Origin: an uncultured Pseudomonadota bacterium
GTDB taxonomy: Bacteria > Pseudomonadota > Alphaproteobacteria > UBA9219
DNA length: 35,733 nt
Reading direction: 5' to 3'
NCBI GenBank assembly: GCA_903920205.1
Contig: CAIXLI010000225.1
Location: forward strand, 1 to 35,733
Shown: positions 17,701 through 24,565 of the stretch, one piece after another
Position numbering within the stretch: the stretch's first letter is position 1
Layout of the letters: the number at the start of each line of letters is the position of its first letter
Notes under the pieces: generated by a model
Told to the model about the DNA's origin: nothing
Databases searched by the model: none
What the model saw: the letters and a program-made list of their open reading frames with translations, nothing else
Position numbers and translations under genes: made by a program

Positions 17701-19922
17701 TCGACCCAGAACCGGTGTGTTAATCCCTCACGCAACGTACGTTCTGCGCCTAATAAATTTGCCCCTCTTAGGTCTGGCTCAATCAGCCATTCGCTTCTTC
17801 GATCAATGTTTGTGCTAGTAAAGCCTAAAGTTCGCTGTACAGCTTGGCCGATTTCATCTTCCTGCAGTCCTTCGGTTCCCGCCCCAGACAAAGCAGCCAA
17901 GACCGCACCACGGAAAAGCGTAACAAAAATAAAATCATTAAAGTGACCAGCCTGAAGTGCTGCATCTTGACGGTTGTCTGTAAATGCCAAAAGTTTCTGC
18001 GTGATAGGGGGTATCCCAGCATCTGGCGCACGCATCCAACGAAGGATTGCCGCAATGATAATTGTAGTAGCAGAACTTCTTCCCTCAGCACTGAGTGACG
18101 CCAATCTATTAATGTCTCGCGTGGAGTCGCTGTGATAATCACCACATGCGGGACAGAATTTAAATCTTCCTGGCAAGAACCAAGCGTGCCGCCCATCTAT
18201 GCCGCAAGAGCCATTGGGGCGAACCAATAGCATTTCGGCACGCGTTTTGCGGTATGAGGGCTTTAACCGAAGCTCTCCAGACTTTGATTCCTCGAGCCAT
18301 GCATCAGGATAATCTTCATCTCTTCCTTGAAATTCAAAGTTGCCCTCCACAGGTTCCGGCATAAGGAAGCCCCAACGCCCCGCCTGATCGTTGGAGTCTT
18401 CTTCATCATTGATTGGAACATCGTCAATCTCTCGCTTCTCAAATCGTTGGCCTTCATCATATCTCTTTAAGGTTACCGGATGATGTTCTTGCCCACAGCG
18501 ACGACAAAAATGTGTTGCATAAAGCCGCTTCTCTGGATGTTCAGGATCAAAAATCTGTCCGTCAAAAGTTACCGTCCGAGAGCCAGATACATCTAAAGTC
18601 GAATATAATCTTCCTGCGCCAGAAATAAACTGGTGAAGCTTAAAGGCAAAGAATGGTTCATCGCTACCATTCGGTACATTCCGCTCTTTTTCCGAGAGGC
18701 TGAATGCAAGTAACGCAGATTTAAGACTTTTCTCACAAACCTCTAAAGCCACTCCAGAATCTTTGGCCAAAGTTTCCGCAGCCTCTTTCAATGATTGGGG
18801 GCTGGCGCGTCGAGGTTTGCTCTCAACACATTTGAGGCCGAGCCTAGTTTCAACCCATATGGCTAATGGATCGCGAGCAATTGCTGCGTTAGACATTCCC
18901 TCATAAATCAAGCCCGCATCTGCCCGGTCGATCGCAAGATTAAGATCTGCAAGACCATGATCGGCAGACCTCCGAATATCGGTTACTCGTTTGAGGGTTT
19001 CTGTGACGATTGCATCACGTGAAATTTTTGTTCCAAACAAGCGTGATGCAACATCAGCTACGATTTGATTCTGATCTGCTTCTTCACCCTCATTGGCCAT
19101 AGTAGCTGAAGTTCCGATGCAAGTCGGAGGATACGCAGGATCGCCAACGCGCACACGGAGGCGACGCATTAGCATAGCAACATCGGCTCCTTGACGGCCC
19201 CGATATGTATGCAATTCGTCCAGGACAACAAATTTTAAGCCACGACAATTCTCAATTACACGCTGGTCAAGATCAGCCTGACGCGTCATGAGAAGTTCAA
19301 GCATCATAAAGTTTGTTAACAGGATGTCAGGAGGGTTATTTTTTATTTTCTCCCGCTCTTCCTGAGTCTCTTGCCCCGTATATCGGGCAAACGTAACTGG
19401 TACATGGCTATTTGACGTATGGAGAAATTTCTTCAGTTCTTCCTGTTGGCTATTAGCCAATGCGTTCATGGGGTATATAATGACGGCTCGTGTTTTAGGA
19501 GCTTCTCCAGCAAGCTTTGCTTTGATAATGGCGTCCACAATAGGAATAAAAAAGCATAGCGACTTTCCAGACCCCGTTCCTGTGGTTACTACATAGCTTT
19601 TGCCGCTAAGAGCCAAGCCAATTGCTTGTTCTTGATGCCTCCGCAGCCGCAAGCTTTGGTCCTGCGCGTGTGCCGAGGCTCGGCCATCCCGAAAAATTTT
19701 TGCACACTCTTTAGAAAGCCCACCACCTTCAACTAAAGATAAAACCGACCCGCCTTCCTCATAATGAGGGTTAAGCTGTATCAGCGGCTCAGGCCAGAAT
19801 TTCCGGCCTTCATACAACGTATTTACTTTGGTTTGTAATTCCGAGGATCGAATGCGCGTGAATGATCGCGCAAATGCCGTATACTGCTTTAATACCCAGT
19901 TATCTAGCGAGAAAACATCCAT
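14697..19922 (-). CDS. DEAD-box helicase with C-terminal DUF1998 region (DrmA/DrmB-like or DruE-like)
   Basis: This 1741-residue protein has its first helicase lobe at about residues 95-280: VVTTGTGSGKS (Walker A, K120), IIYPMNALANSQQEEL, and VVLDELHTYRGRQGADVAML with DELH at 235-238. The second lobe appears only near residues 990-1070 (SPTMELGVDIST, QRSGRSGRSGQ), so about 700 residues are inserted between lobes. Cys clusters, probably zinc sites, lie near residue 472 (CRRCG), 590 (CPACG), 1344-1362 (CPTCG, CHVCG) and 1611-1618 (CVAGCYRC). The last is part of the DUF1998 region together with EAAEGGAGAL (about 1553-1562). DISARM normally splits these functions into DrmA and DrmB, and Druantia DruE also joins a helicase to DUF1998. 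AAAGGAT precedes ATG 19922. Confidence 0.85.
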   Translation of the reverse strand: MDVFSLDNWVLKQYTAFARSFTRIRSSELQTKVNTLYEGRKFWPEPLIQLNPHYEEGGSVLSLVEGGGLSKECAKIFRDGRASAHAQDQSLRLRRHQEQAIGLALSGKSYVVTTGTGSGKSLCFFIPIVDAIIKAKLAGEAPKTRAVIIYPMNALANSQQEELKKFLHTSNSHVPVTFARYTGQETQEEREKIKNNPPDILLTNFMMLELLMTRQADLDQRVIENCRGLKFVVLDELHTYRGRQGADVAMLMRRLRVRVGDPAYPPTCIGTSATMANEGEEADQNQIVADVASRLFGTKISRDAIVTETLKRVTDIRRSADHGLADLNLAIDRADAGLIYEGMSNAAIARDPLAIWVETRLGLKCVESKPRRASPQSLKEAAETLAKDSGVALEVCEKSLKSALLAFSLSEKERNVPNGSDEPFFAFKLHQFISGAGRLYSTLDVSGSRTVTFDGQIFDPEHPEKRLYATHFCRRCGQEHHPVTLKRYDEGQRFEKREIDDVPINDEEDSNDQAGRWGFLMPEPVEGNFEFQGRDEDYPDAWLEESKSGELRLKPSYRKTRAEMLLVRPNGSCGIDGRHAWFLPGRFKFCPACGDYHSDSTRDINRLASLSAEGRSSATTIIIAAILRWMRAPDAGIPPITQKLLAFTDNRQDAALQAGHFNDFIFVTLFRGAVLAALSGAGTEGLQEDEIGQAVQRTLGFTSTNIDRRSEWLIEPDLRGANLLGAERTLREGLTHRFWVDQRRGWRYTNPNLEQLGLIEAHYLSLDEMVLEESFFSGSRVLSAASSEERKKAAKVLFDTMRRGLAVECDALDRLKIESLVGRMRSLIKAPWCLDDERFFAASVFMPRPPSRNDLQQKDEALILRGSSQSLVGRELKKMTFSGEHPSSQEVVEIIETILRAAKKQGIATQVASPVGGDGWRLISSSIAFKATEHEDNTEHKNPFFRGLYEEIAQLLAAGGGALFGLEGREHTAQVDSDLRELREARFRFSSDDQKSLAAKIDRLKELREDNRFLPTLFCSPTMELGVDISTMNVVYMRNVPPTPANYAQRSGRSGRSGQAALVVAYCAAQSPHDQYFFEQPKAMVDGVVKPPSIDLTNPDLVASHLHAEWLAASGLELDRAISRNLDMTSQNKPLLADIWSRISSQETVLAAEKCVRAVLSALERDYGDVLPDWLIDIKQHAKTIIANAPGIFACAFDRWRDLLRAAERQVDDATRTLQDYSISPIERRAAEGRQAAGNTQIKLLLQGAENQGSDFYVYRYLATEGFLPGYNFPRLPLMAFVPGGQGGKGQRYLQRARFLAIAEFGPGSLVYHEGRAYRVDRALLKEAGGGPDGLLPTFSTAVCPTCGASHDGEPPEKCHVCGHPLNGSNIIRELHKIENVGTKQVERITANDEDRRRQGFDLQTTFSFQQASGNLTREVSDTTGEILTAIFAPAALVRRINKGLRRRKDESEIGFCIDPKSGYWVGAASSQDNEERLPTNVRQRITPVVEDRKNALLLRFPEKWIAETSDDTNTVMATLQHALARGIEAVYQLEEGEILAEPTPNRKDRRALFFYEAAEGGAGALSRLMNDRNSFHTVARKALEIMHFDPNSLQAAALSGADTLSVVPGVRCVAGCYRCLLSYFNQPDHELIDRRNKIVQEILLRLAFSDNSLPIKVIPVTVDIRGCPAPDVEPLTIGDITITLVWRLARVAAIEEEKVLPHLREKIAAKGIELVVLSKDEKKRAEAFAHITSLLGKKSS

Positions 19923-19994
19923 GCGATTGATCCTTTGACTTCATTTGCTTCACTCAAGATTTGATAGAACACCGACAAAACATCGTTTCTCCAT

Positions 19995-21773
19995 TCATTG
20001 TGTTGCGATACCTGCTCCTTCGGAATTAAGTTCGGAGCGAAGCGCGGTGAAGAGCAGATCGCGGCGAGCTGCACAAAACTCTAAAAAAACGCTATATGAG
20101 AAAATTGGCATCGGAGGAAACTTGTGCATTGCCAGAAAATATCCTCTTTCGGTTTCATTCGGGAATTGCTTCACAAGCCATTCTTCAAAATCAGTATCTG
20201 ATTTAATCTGGTTTGGCCCACCTTGAAGCAACTGCAAATTCGAAATATTGTCACGCATTGCAGATGCCTCCTTGGCAGTTTCCGGCGTCAATCCCTGAGT
20301 AATCAGACGCCTTTCGGTCATCTTGGAGCGGGGGTAGATATGGTCAATATGGAACCGACTTGAGTAATCGAAATTGGGATAAAGTAAACTTAACAACAAG
20401 AAAGTGCGATTATCTCCATATTCCATGTCGAGTAGAGCTTCAATCTCATCCTCTGAAAAACGTACGGAACGGTTCAGTCCAGTCAATCTGGCGTTAATGG
20501 CTTCGGCAGGAAATGAATCACAGGATGCTTCGGCAAGCACACCGCGAATTGCCGCCAAAATAGTATCGGCCATTGACCCAAAAGTGCCGCGCAACAAAAC
20601 GGTTATAAGCCACCTGCGAATGATGCCACGATCTGTCCTCTCGGCATTAGAAATCAGAAAACTATTTGTAGCCCCACGCTTGCGTAGATAATAAGCGATT
20701 GGAATTAGTGCATTGACAGACAGCAGCGAGCGGTCGGTAAAACCAAACGATTGCACTAACTGCATCGTTAGTGAAAGAGCGCACCGGATCGAGCCCCATT
20801 CGGTTTCAATCTGTGCCATATTGTCATTACTAAAATTTGTAACTTTGAACTTGATGTCTCCAATGTCGGAAAGCACTAATGATGCTTTCAGCACGAAATC
20901 CTTATCAACTGTTAGCTCGTCACTGTAGCTTTTCAGCTCATCGACTAGGCCATGAATTTCCTGCCTGGCATCACGCGTCTTCCACAATGCCGTGGCAAAA
21001 GACAGCAGTAGATCTGAATAGGAAAGCTTTGTCCCACCGCTGTTTATGCGGATAAATATTTGCAAAACCTTATCAAGATCGCCGTCCTTCTCCAAAAAGT
21101 AGTTTATTGCCGGTTCGGTATTAAAGCACTCGCAGAGTCTTGCTAACGTGTTGGCAGCAAAGTCACGTTGTGATTTTGGTGCAGAGCTTATTTTTTCGTC
21201 AGTCATAAAAGCCAGAACATCTGCCACACATCGCATTTTTTTGAAAATCTCAGGTATTGCCACCCACCAACGTTCTGCATCAACTCCTGCCTCTTCGGCA
21301 GTTAGAAAGCGAAGCGCATAACGCTTTTCACCATCGCTTTCGTCAGCAGGATGCATCAGGTCTATATAAAGTTTTCGTTCCGGATATGCCGATAGGTTTG
21401 ATCGGCGCTTATTCGGCAATCGGCAGGCATAGGTTCCGGCAAGACCGATTACGAGAGATGTCAACCGCTGTTGGCCATCTAAAACCGCCGTTACATCTTG
21501 CCTGGAGCCAAGTTGTGCCGGTTCATTATGACGCGCCAGAGCCTCATGATAGGCCGTAAGAAATCTATAGAACTGCCACTTCCCTGCATGACCTTCGGGG
21601 ATACTCCAAAACAGAAAACTACTGATCGGATATCCGCGCAAAATAGAATCAAAGAGCATTTCGATCTGCGCTGTGTTCCAAACAAACTCGCGTTGGATCG
21701 ATGGCAGAACATACTTGCCATCAAGAACATTTTGAACCGTCTGTCTGATTGTTATCGGGGTTTCAAAGGGCAT
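19995..21773 (-). CDS. DUF262/DUF1524 GmrSD-like nuclease, first gene of defence operon
   Basis: The 592-residue product starts at ATG 21773, where AGGA lies eight bases upstream; ATG 21782 is an in-frame alternative. The N-terminal DUF262 (ParB-like) domain shows IQREFVWN (about residues 26-33), the NTP-binding DGQQRLTSL (residues 99-107) and IFIRINSGGT (about 240-250). The C-terminal DUF1524 HNH-type domain shows HIDHIYPRS near residue 477, followed by NISNLQLLQGGPNQIKSD. GmrSD-type enzymes are known as NTP-dependent type IV restriction endonucleases that cut modified phage DNA; here both halves are on one chain. It opens the operon, 72 bases ahead of the DUF1998 helicase, behind an AT-rich promoter-like region. 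Whether it acts alone or with the helicases is not visible. Confidence 0.85.
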   Translation of the reverse strand: MPFETPITIRQTVQNVLDGKYVLPSIQREFVWNTAQIEMLFDSILRGYPISSFLFWSIPEGHAGKWQFYRFLTAYHEALARHNEPAQLGSRQDVTAVLDGQQRLTSLVIGLAGTYACRLPNKRRSNLSAYPERKLYIDLMHPADESDGEKRYALRFLTAEEAGVDAERWWVAIPEIFKKMRCVADVLAFMTDEKISSAPKSQRDFAANTLARLCECFNTEPAINYFLEKDGDLDKVLQIFIRINSGGTKLSYSDLLLSFATALWKTRDARQEIHGLVDELKSYSDELTVDKDFVLKASLVLSDIGDIKFKVTNFSNDNMAQIETEWGSIRCALSLTMQLVQSFGFTDRSLLSVNALIPIAYYLRKRGATNSFLISNAERTDRGIIRRWLITVLLRGTFGSMADTILAAIRGVLAEASCDSFPAEAINARLTGLNRSVRFSEDEIEALLDMEYGDNRTFLLLSLLYPNFDYSSRFHIDHIYPRSKMTERRLITQGLTPETAKEASAMRDNISNLQLLQGGPNQIKSDTDFEEWLVKQFPNETERGYFLAMHKFPPMPIFSYSVFLEFCAARRDLLFTALRSELNSEGAGIATQ

Positions 21774-21853
21774 CAACAGCATCCTGAACGAGGGGAACTA
21801 CCGCTTGCGCAGGAGTTTTGCAGAACCTGATTTTATGGGGCTTTTGTAATTAA

Positions 21854-21864
21854 ATCAAATTGAT
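21854..21864. promoter_or_regulatory. AT-rich dyad upstream of the defence operon
   Basis: ATCAA-A-TTGAT is a perfect 11-base inverted repeat. It lies between the candidate -10 box at 21873-21878 and the DUF262 start at 21773, near where transcription would begin, and is flanked by two TAATTA motifs. That is a plausible operator position, but AT-rich DNA makes such dyads by chance, so confidence is low. Confidence 0.3.
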
Positions 21865-21872
21865 ATGCGTTA

Positions 21873-21901
21873 ATTATAAACATTATTCTGATCGCACGAA
21901 A
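21873..21901 (-). promoter_or_regulatory. Candidate promoter of the defence operon
   Basis: On the minus strand a perfect TATAAT occupies 21878-21873, with a weak TTTCGT -35 candidate 17 bases upstream (21901-21896) and a TG dinucleotide two bases before the -10. It would give a leader of about 95 bases before the DUF262 ATG. This is the only good promoter-like sequence in the 157-base gap between the lipoprotein genes and the operon. Both lie on the same strand, so read-through from the lipoprotein genes is also possible. Confidence 0.4.
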
Positions 21902-21930
21902 ACGTCGCCCCAATTCAAAATAGCCATTGA

Positions 21931-22359
21931 TTAATCAGCATCATGCGCGGTCAAGAACATGGCCTTTTCGAGAGCCGTGAAAAACTGCTGATACGGCAGC
22001 GGATCCTCGATGGCTGTCTGGTTGTATTGCGCAGAGGCGCGGACAAGCGTCTGCTTTGTACCGTGATCACGTACACTGACGGTCATGCGCATGGCGTAAC
22101 CATTTAGCTTGGTGGCGCTGACGGTGCCAAGCGTTGCGTCAGCCTTGTCGATTACAAAGCCGAGATCCTGCAGGGTAGCGATAATGGTGCGTTGGGTTTT
22201 GGCCTTGTCTGTCGTGTCAAAAACACGGCTTTGGATGCTGCGTAATGCCACCTGGCTTTCGCTTGTCGCCAGAACTTGGTCTCGGCTGTCGGTCTGACAT
22301 CCAGCCAGCAGCAAAACAACGAGGGCAGCGCAGGCGGTCTTTTTTACTGTGTTGGTCAT
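21931..22359 (-). CDS. Small lipoprotein, paralogue of the 22374-22904 product
   Basis: The 142-residue protein has a type II signal peptide with lipobox LLAGC (Cys 21) and a periplasmic domain of about 120 residues. It shares two blocks with its upstream neighbour: LQDLGFVIDKADATLGTVSA and YQQFFTALEKAMFLTA. A central beta-rich stretch (MRMTVSVRDHGTKQTLVRAS) suggests a small alpha/beta domain. TGAGGCC precedes the ATG. It is the last of three lipoprotein genes on the same strand, 14 bases after the second. Function is unknown. It resembles uncharacterised proteobacterial lipoproteins that travel with BamE-like genes, so an envelope role is inferred. Confidence 0.8.
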   Translation of the reverse strand: MTNTVKKTACAALVVLLLAGCQTDSRDQVLATSESQVALRSIQSRVFDTTDKAKTQRTIIATLQDLGFVIDKADATLGTVSATKLNGYAMRMTVSVRDHGTKQTLVRASAQYNQTAIEDPLPYQQFFTALEKAMFLTAHDAD

Positions 22360-22373
22360 GGTTGTGGCCTCAG

Positions 22374-22904
22374 TTAAATTTCATTCGCGGTCAGGAACAC
22401 GGACTCACTCAATTTGGCAAAGAAGTCCTGATAGAGCTTTGGATCGTCCAGCGGTTCGGTTTTGGAAACCTGGCCGCGTGTGTTCCACACAACGCGCTGG
22501 AAAGTGACCCTCACCAAAGTTTCTTTGGCGCTTATCGGACGGGTGATAAGGCTGACACTAATTTTCTGCTTATCGTCAATCGCCTGCGCCTGTTTCGTCA
22601 GGATGGCGAGAAGAATGGCTCCAACAACCTGGCCGGTTTCGGTGGCATCACGATCTTTAGAGGCGGCGATCATACCGAGCTTTGTTTCGCTGTCCTCGAC
22701 CGTAAAGCCCAAGTCTTGCAAAACCTGTGCGCCGGACGTCAACAGCTTGGCCTCATTGTTTGTATCAAAACGACGTGTTTGCGTTTGACGCTGCTGCAGG
22801 CTTTCGGGGCTAAGTTCCAATGCTTCCTTGGGAACGCCGCCTTGGCAGGCAACGAGCGAAAGACAAACAACGGCGATAAGGCCAACTTTTTTTAAACGCT
22901 TCAT
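22374..22904 (-). CDS. Small lipoprotein, paralogue of the 21931-22359 product
   Basis: I chose ATG 22904 (176 residues) because GGGGA lies just upstream; ATG 22916 is possible but lacks a ribosome site. The signal peptide ends in lipobox LVAC (about Cys 20). The mature part has the same blocks as its paralogue (LQDLGFTVEDSETKLGMIAA and YQDFFAKLSESVFLTA) plus an extra hydrophobic segment GQVVGAILLAILTKQAQA, possibly a glycine-zipper-like or amphipathic insertion. It lies between the BamE-like gene and its paralogue with gaps of 14 bases each, so the three genes are probably one operon produced partly by tandem duplication. Function is unknown. Confidence 0.8.
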   Translation of the reverse strand: MKRLKKVGLIAVVCLSLVACQGGVPKEALELSPESLQQRQTQTRRFDTNNEAKLLTSGAQVLQDLGFTVEDSETKLGMIAASKDRDATETGQVVGAILLAILTKQAQAIDDKQKISVSLITRPISAKETLVRVTFQRVVWNTRGQVSKTEPLDDPKLYQDFFAKLSESVFLTANEI

Positions 22905-22918
22905 TGTAGTCCCCATGA

Positions 22919-23368
22919 TTAGAAGCTGGAGCTATGATAAGCGTAATCGCGCACATGGCCTTGGGCATCAAACTTGATGATAATGGTCAAGGTGCGCTGC
23001 GTGGTGCTTGCTGCGCCAGCGCCGCTGCTGAAGCTGCCTCCAGCCGCCCCACCTACCGGTCCACCAATGCCTCCAAAAATCAAGCCAAGGCCACCTGAAG
23101 ATGTGCTGTAGACCTTCTCGGTTGAGATCTTGTCATAAATCCAGCTCTCACGCCGCTGATCGTCGGTCGTCACCATGTTCGGAGAGCCAAGCACCTCGAC
23201 TACATCGGCATTGGACATGCCCACCTTGATTTCGCGTTGAGCAGTGCCAACGCTAATCCGATCCTTGTCCGTGTTGCTGACGGCAGCACGATGATCCTCA
23301 GCGGTATAGGCGCAGGCAGCAAGCTGGAGTGCAAGAAAGGAAACAAGCGCAAGACGAATTGGGGACAT
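22919..23368 (-). CDS. BamE/SmpA-like lipoprotein with Gly-rich segment
   Basis: The start is ATG 23368 (149 residues), preceded by GAGGAGA; the frame continues upstream to 23428 but without a signal. Signal peptide and lipobox are LAAC (Cys 19). The domain has the SmpA/OmlA (BamE-like) pattern: VGTAQREIKVGMSNADVVEVLGSPNMV, then RRESWIYDK and a final strand pair TIIIKFDAQGHVRDYAY. BamE assists outer-membrane protein assembly, but many family members are of unknown role. An inserted Gly-rich run (GGLGLIFGGIGGPVGGAAGG) looks like a glycine-zipper membrane segment, which BamE itself lacks. It leads the lipoprotein operon and diverges from the WYL regulator. Confidence 0.8.
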   Translation of the reverse strand: MSPIRLALVSFLALQLAACAYTAEDHRAAVSNTDKDRISVGTAQREIKVGMSNADVVEVLGSPNMVTTDDQRRESWIYDKISTEKVYSTSSGGLGLIFGGIGGPVGGAAGGSFSSGAGAASTTQRTLTIIIKFDAQGHVRDYAYHSSSF

Positions 23369-23527
23369 TTGGGTTCTCCTCAGGGACAAATTCAAGCTGT
23401 GAACGCCGACATTTGTCTTGGATAGCACCCAGATGTGTCAGATTCGGTCACACTCGCGTTTTATCCGCTTTATTTCCTGTGTAATGCCTTTAAAGTTCCA
23501 GCAGTGACATCGTTAACGGAGAAGAAA
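23369..23527. promoter_or_regulatory. Divergent promoter region between lipoprotein operon and WYL regulator
   Basis: These 159 bases separate two divergent genes and must hold at least one promoter each. A TGTAAT at 23480-23485 could be a -10 for the WYL gene, without a convincing -35. An imperfect dyad, GTGT...ACAC around 23435-23453, might be an operator. WYL regulators often bind such divergent regions, including their own promoter. Assignments are tentative. Confidence 0.3.
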
Positions 23528-24517
23528 ATGCGGTTTGCCAAGGCAGAGGAGTTGTTGGAGTTGGCCTTTGCCATGCAGGCAACAACCGAAGGAATATCGC
23601 TTGTCGAAATAGAGAAAATGTTTGATGTCACGCGGCGCACCGCCATGCGCATGCGTGACGCCGTTGCACGCGTCTTTCCCCAAATGGAAGAAAGCATCGG
23701 CGATGGGCGCATCAAGCGTTGGACGATCCCACTAGCGGTCACTGCTCGCCATCTAGCATTACTACCAGATGAGCTGGCCAGTTTGGATATTGCGATCAAG
23801 AAATTCTCAGACGATGGTTTGCAACTGCACGCCAAGCAGCTGAGAGGTCTGGCATCAAAAATCAAAAGCATGCAGCGCAACGGAAATTCAAGAAAAGTCG
23901 AAACCGATCTTGAAGCACTGATTGAGGCTGAGGGTTTGGCCACCAGACCAGGTCCACGCCCGAAAATTGTGCTTGATCACATGCATGTGCTGCGCGAAGC
24001 CATCAAAGCCTGCCGGATTGTTGAACTTCAGTATCGCCCCAAAAACAAGAAATCAGCAGAACTCAAGCGTGTTTGCCCCTATGGGTTTCTTTATGGCCAT
24101 CGCCATTATCTTGTAGGCGGTGGTTCGGAAAAGGGCCGCGAGGATTCTCATTATCTATTCAGCTTGTCGCAAATCGAGGGCGTCACAATTACCAACGAAA
24201 GCTTCCGGCGCGACAAAAGCTTTAACCTTCAGGATTTTGCGGAACAGTCGTTCGGCGTATGGATGGAAAAGCCACAGGAGATTGTTTGGAAATTCACGCC
24301 CAAGGCTGCCAGTGCCGCCCGCGATTTTGTTTTCCATCCCAGCCAGAAACTGGAAGAGCGAAAGGATGGCTCGCTTATTGTCCGCTTTAAAGCTGGCGGC
24401 CTTCTTGAGATGGCCTGGCATATCAACATGTGGGGCGACCAGCTTGAAGTCATCAAGCCCGCCGGTCTGAAGGCGATGCTCAAAGGCAAACGCCCCAAAT
24501 GGGGAGGGCTTCCGTAA
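23528..24517 (+). CDS. WYL-domain transcriptional regulator
   Basis: I chose ATG 23528 (329 residues) because GGAGAAG lies just upstream and the HTH then begins at the N terminus; the frame is open to 23435. Residues 1-65 form a winged helix (LVEIEKMFDVTRRTAMRMRD). The WYL domain occupies about residues 135-215 (IVELQYRPKNKKSAELKRVCP, GHRHYLVGG, FSLSQIEGVTIT), and a C-terminal WCX-like extension runs to the end (EMAWHINMWGDQLEVIKP). WYL proteins sense nucleic acid or nucleotide ligands and several (BrxR, CapW) control defence operons. Here the defence operon is 1.8 kb away behind the lipoprotein genes, so its target could be the lipoproteins, itself, or the island. Confidence 0.85.
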   Translation: MRFAKAEELLELAFAMQATTEGISLVEIEKMFDVTRRTAMRMRDAVARVFPQMEESIGDGRIKRWTIPLAVTARHLALLPDELASLDIAIKKFSDDGLQLHAKQLRGLASKIKSMQRNGNSRKVETDLEALIEAEGLATRPGPRPKIVLDHMHVLREAIKACRIVELQYRPKNKKSAELKRVCPYGFLYGHRHYLVGGGSEKGREDSHYLFSLSQIEGVTITNESFRRDKSFNLQDFAEQSFGVWMEKPQEIVWKFTPKAASAARDFVFHPSQKLEERKDGSLIVRFKAGGLLEMAWHINMWGDQLEVIKPAGLKAMLKGKRPKWGGLP

Positions 24518-24565
24518 TGCTAAAAAACACGCCAACAAGTTCACTGAATGACAGGAAGGAATGAA

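Larger units (their letters stand above)
4302..21773 (-). other. Six-gene DISARM-like hybrid defence operon
   Basis: Six minus-strand genes run from 21773 to 4302: DUF262/DUF1524 nuclease, DEAD helicase-DUF1998, DrmD-like SNF2 helicase, large DNA methyltransferase, SMC-like ATPase and HNH nuclease. The first junction is 72 bases; the others are a 4-base overlap, a 7-base gap, a 17-base overlap and a 4-base overlap, so all six are very likely one transcription and translation unit. Class 1 DISARM is known to combine DrmD, an adenine methylase, DrmA helicase, DrmB (DUF1998) and DrmC (phospholipase D). Here DrmD and the methylase are present, helicase and DUF1998 are on one chain, and no phospholipase-D motif is found. 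Defence against foreign DNA is inferred from composition. Confidence 0.7.

Noticed and set aside
4302-21773. Calling the operon a standard class 1 DISARM system
   Set aside because: There is no separate DrmB and no DrmC (no HxK-type phospholipase-D motif seen), and the GmrSD-like, SMC-ATPase and HNH genes are extra, so only a 'DISARM-like' label is supported.
4302-21773. BREX or Druantia
   Set aside because: No PglZ phosphatase, BrxC or BrxL-like protein was seen for BREX. For Druantia the DUF1998 helicase fits DruE loosely, but no DruA to DruD, DruF/G or DruH-like protein was recognised and DrmD argues for DISARM.
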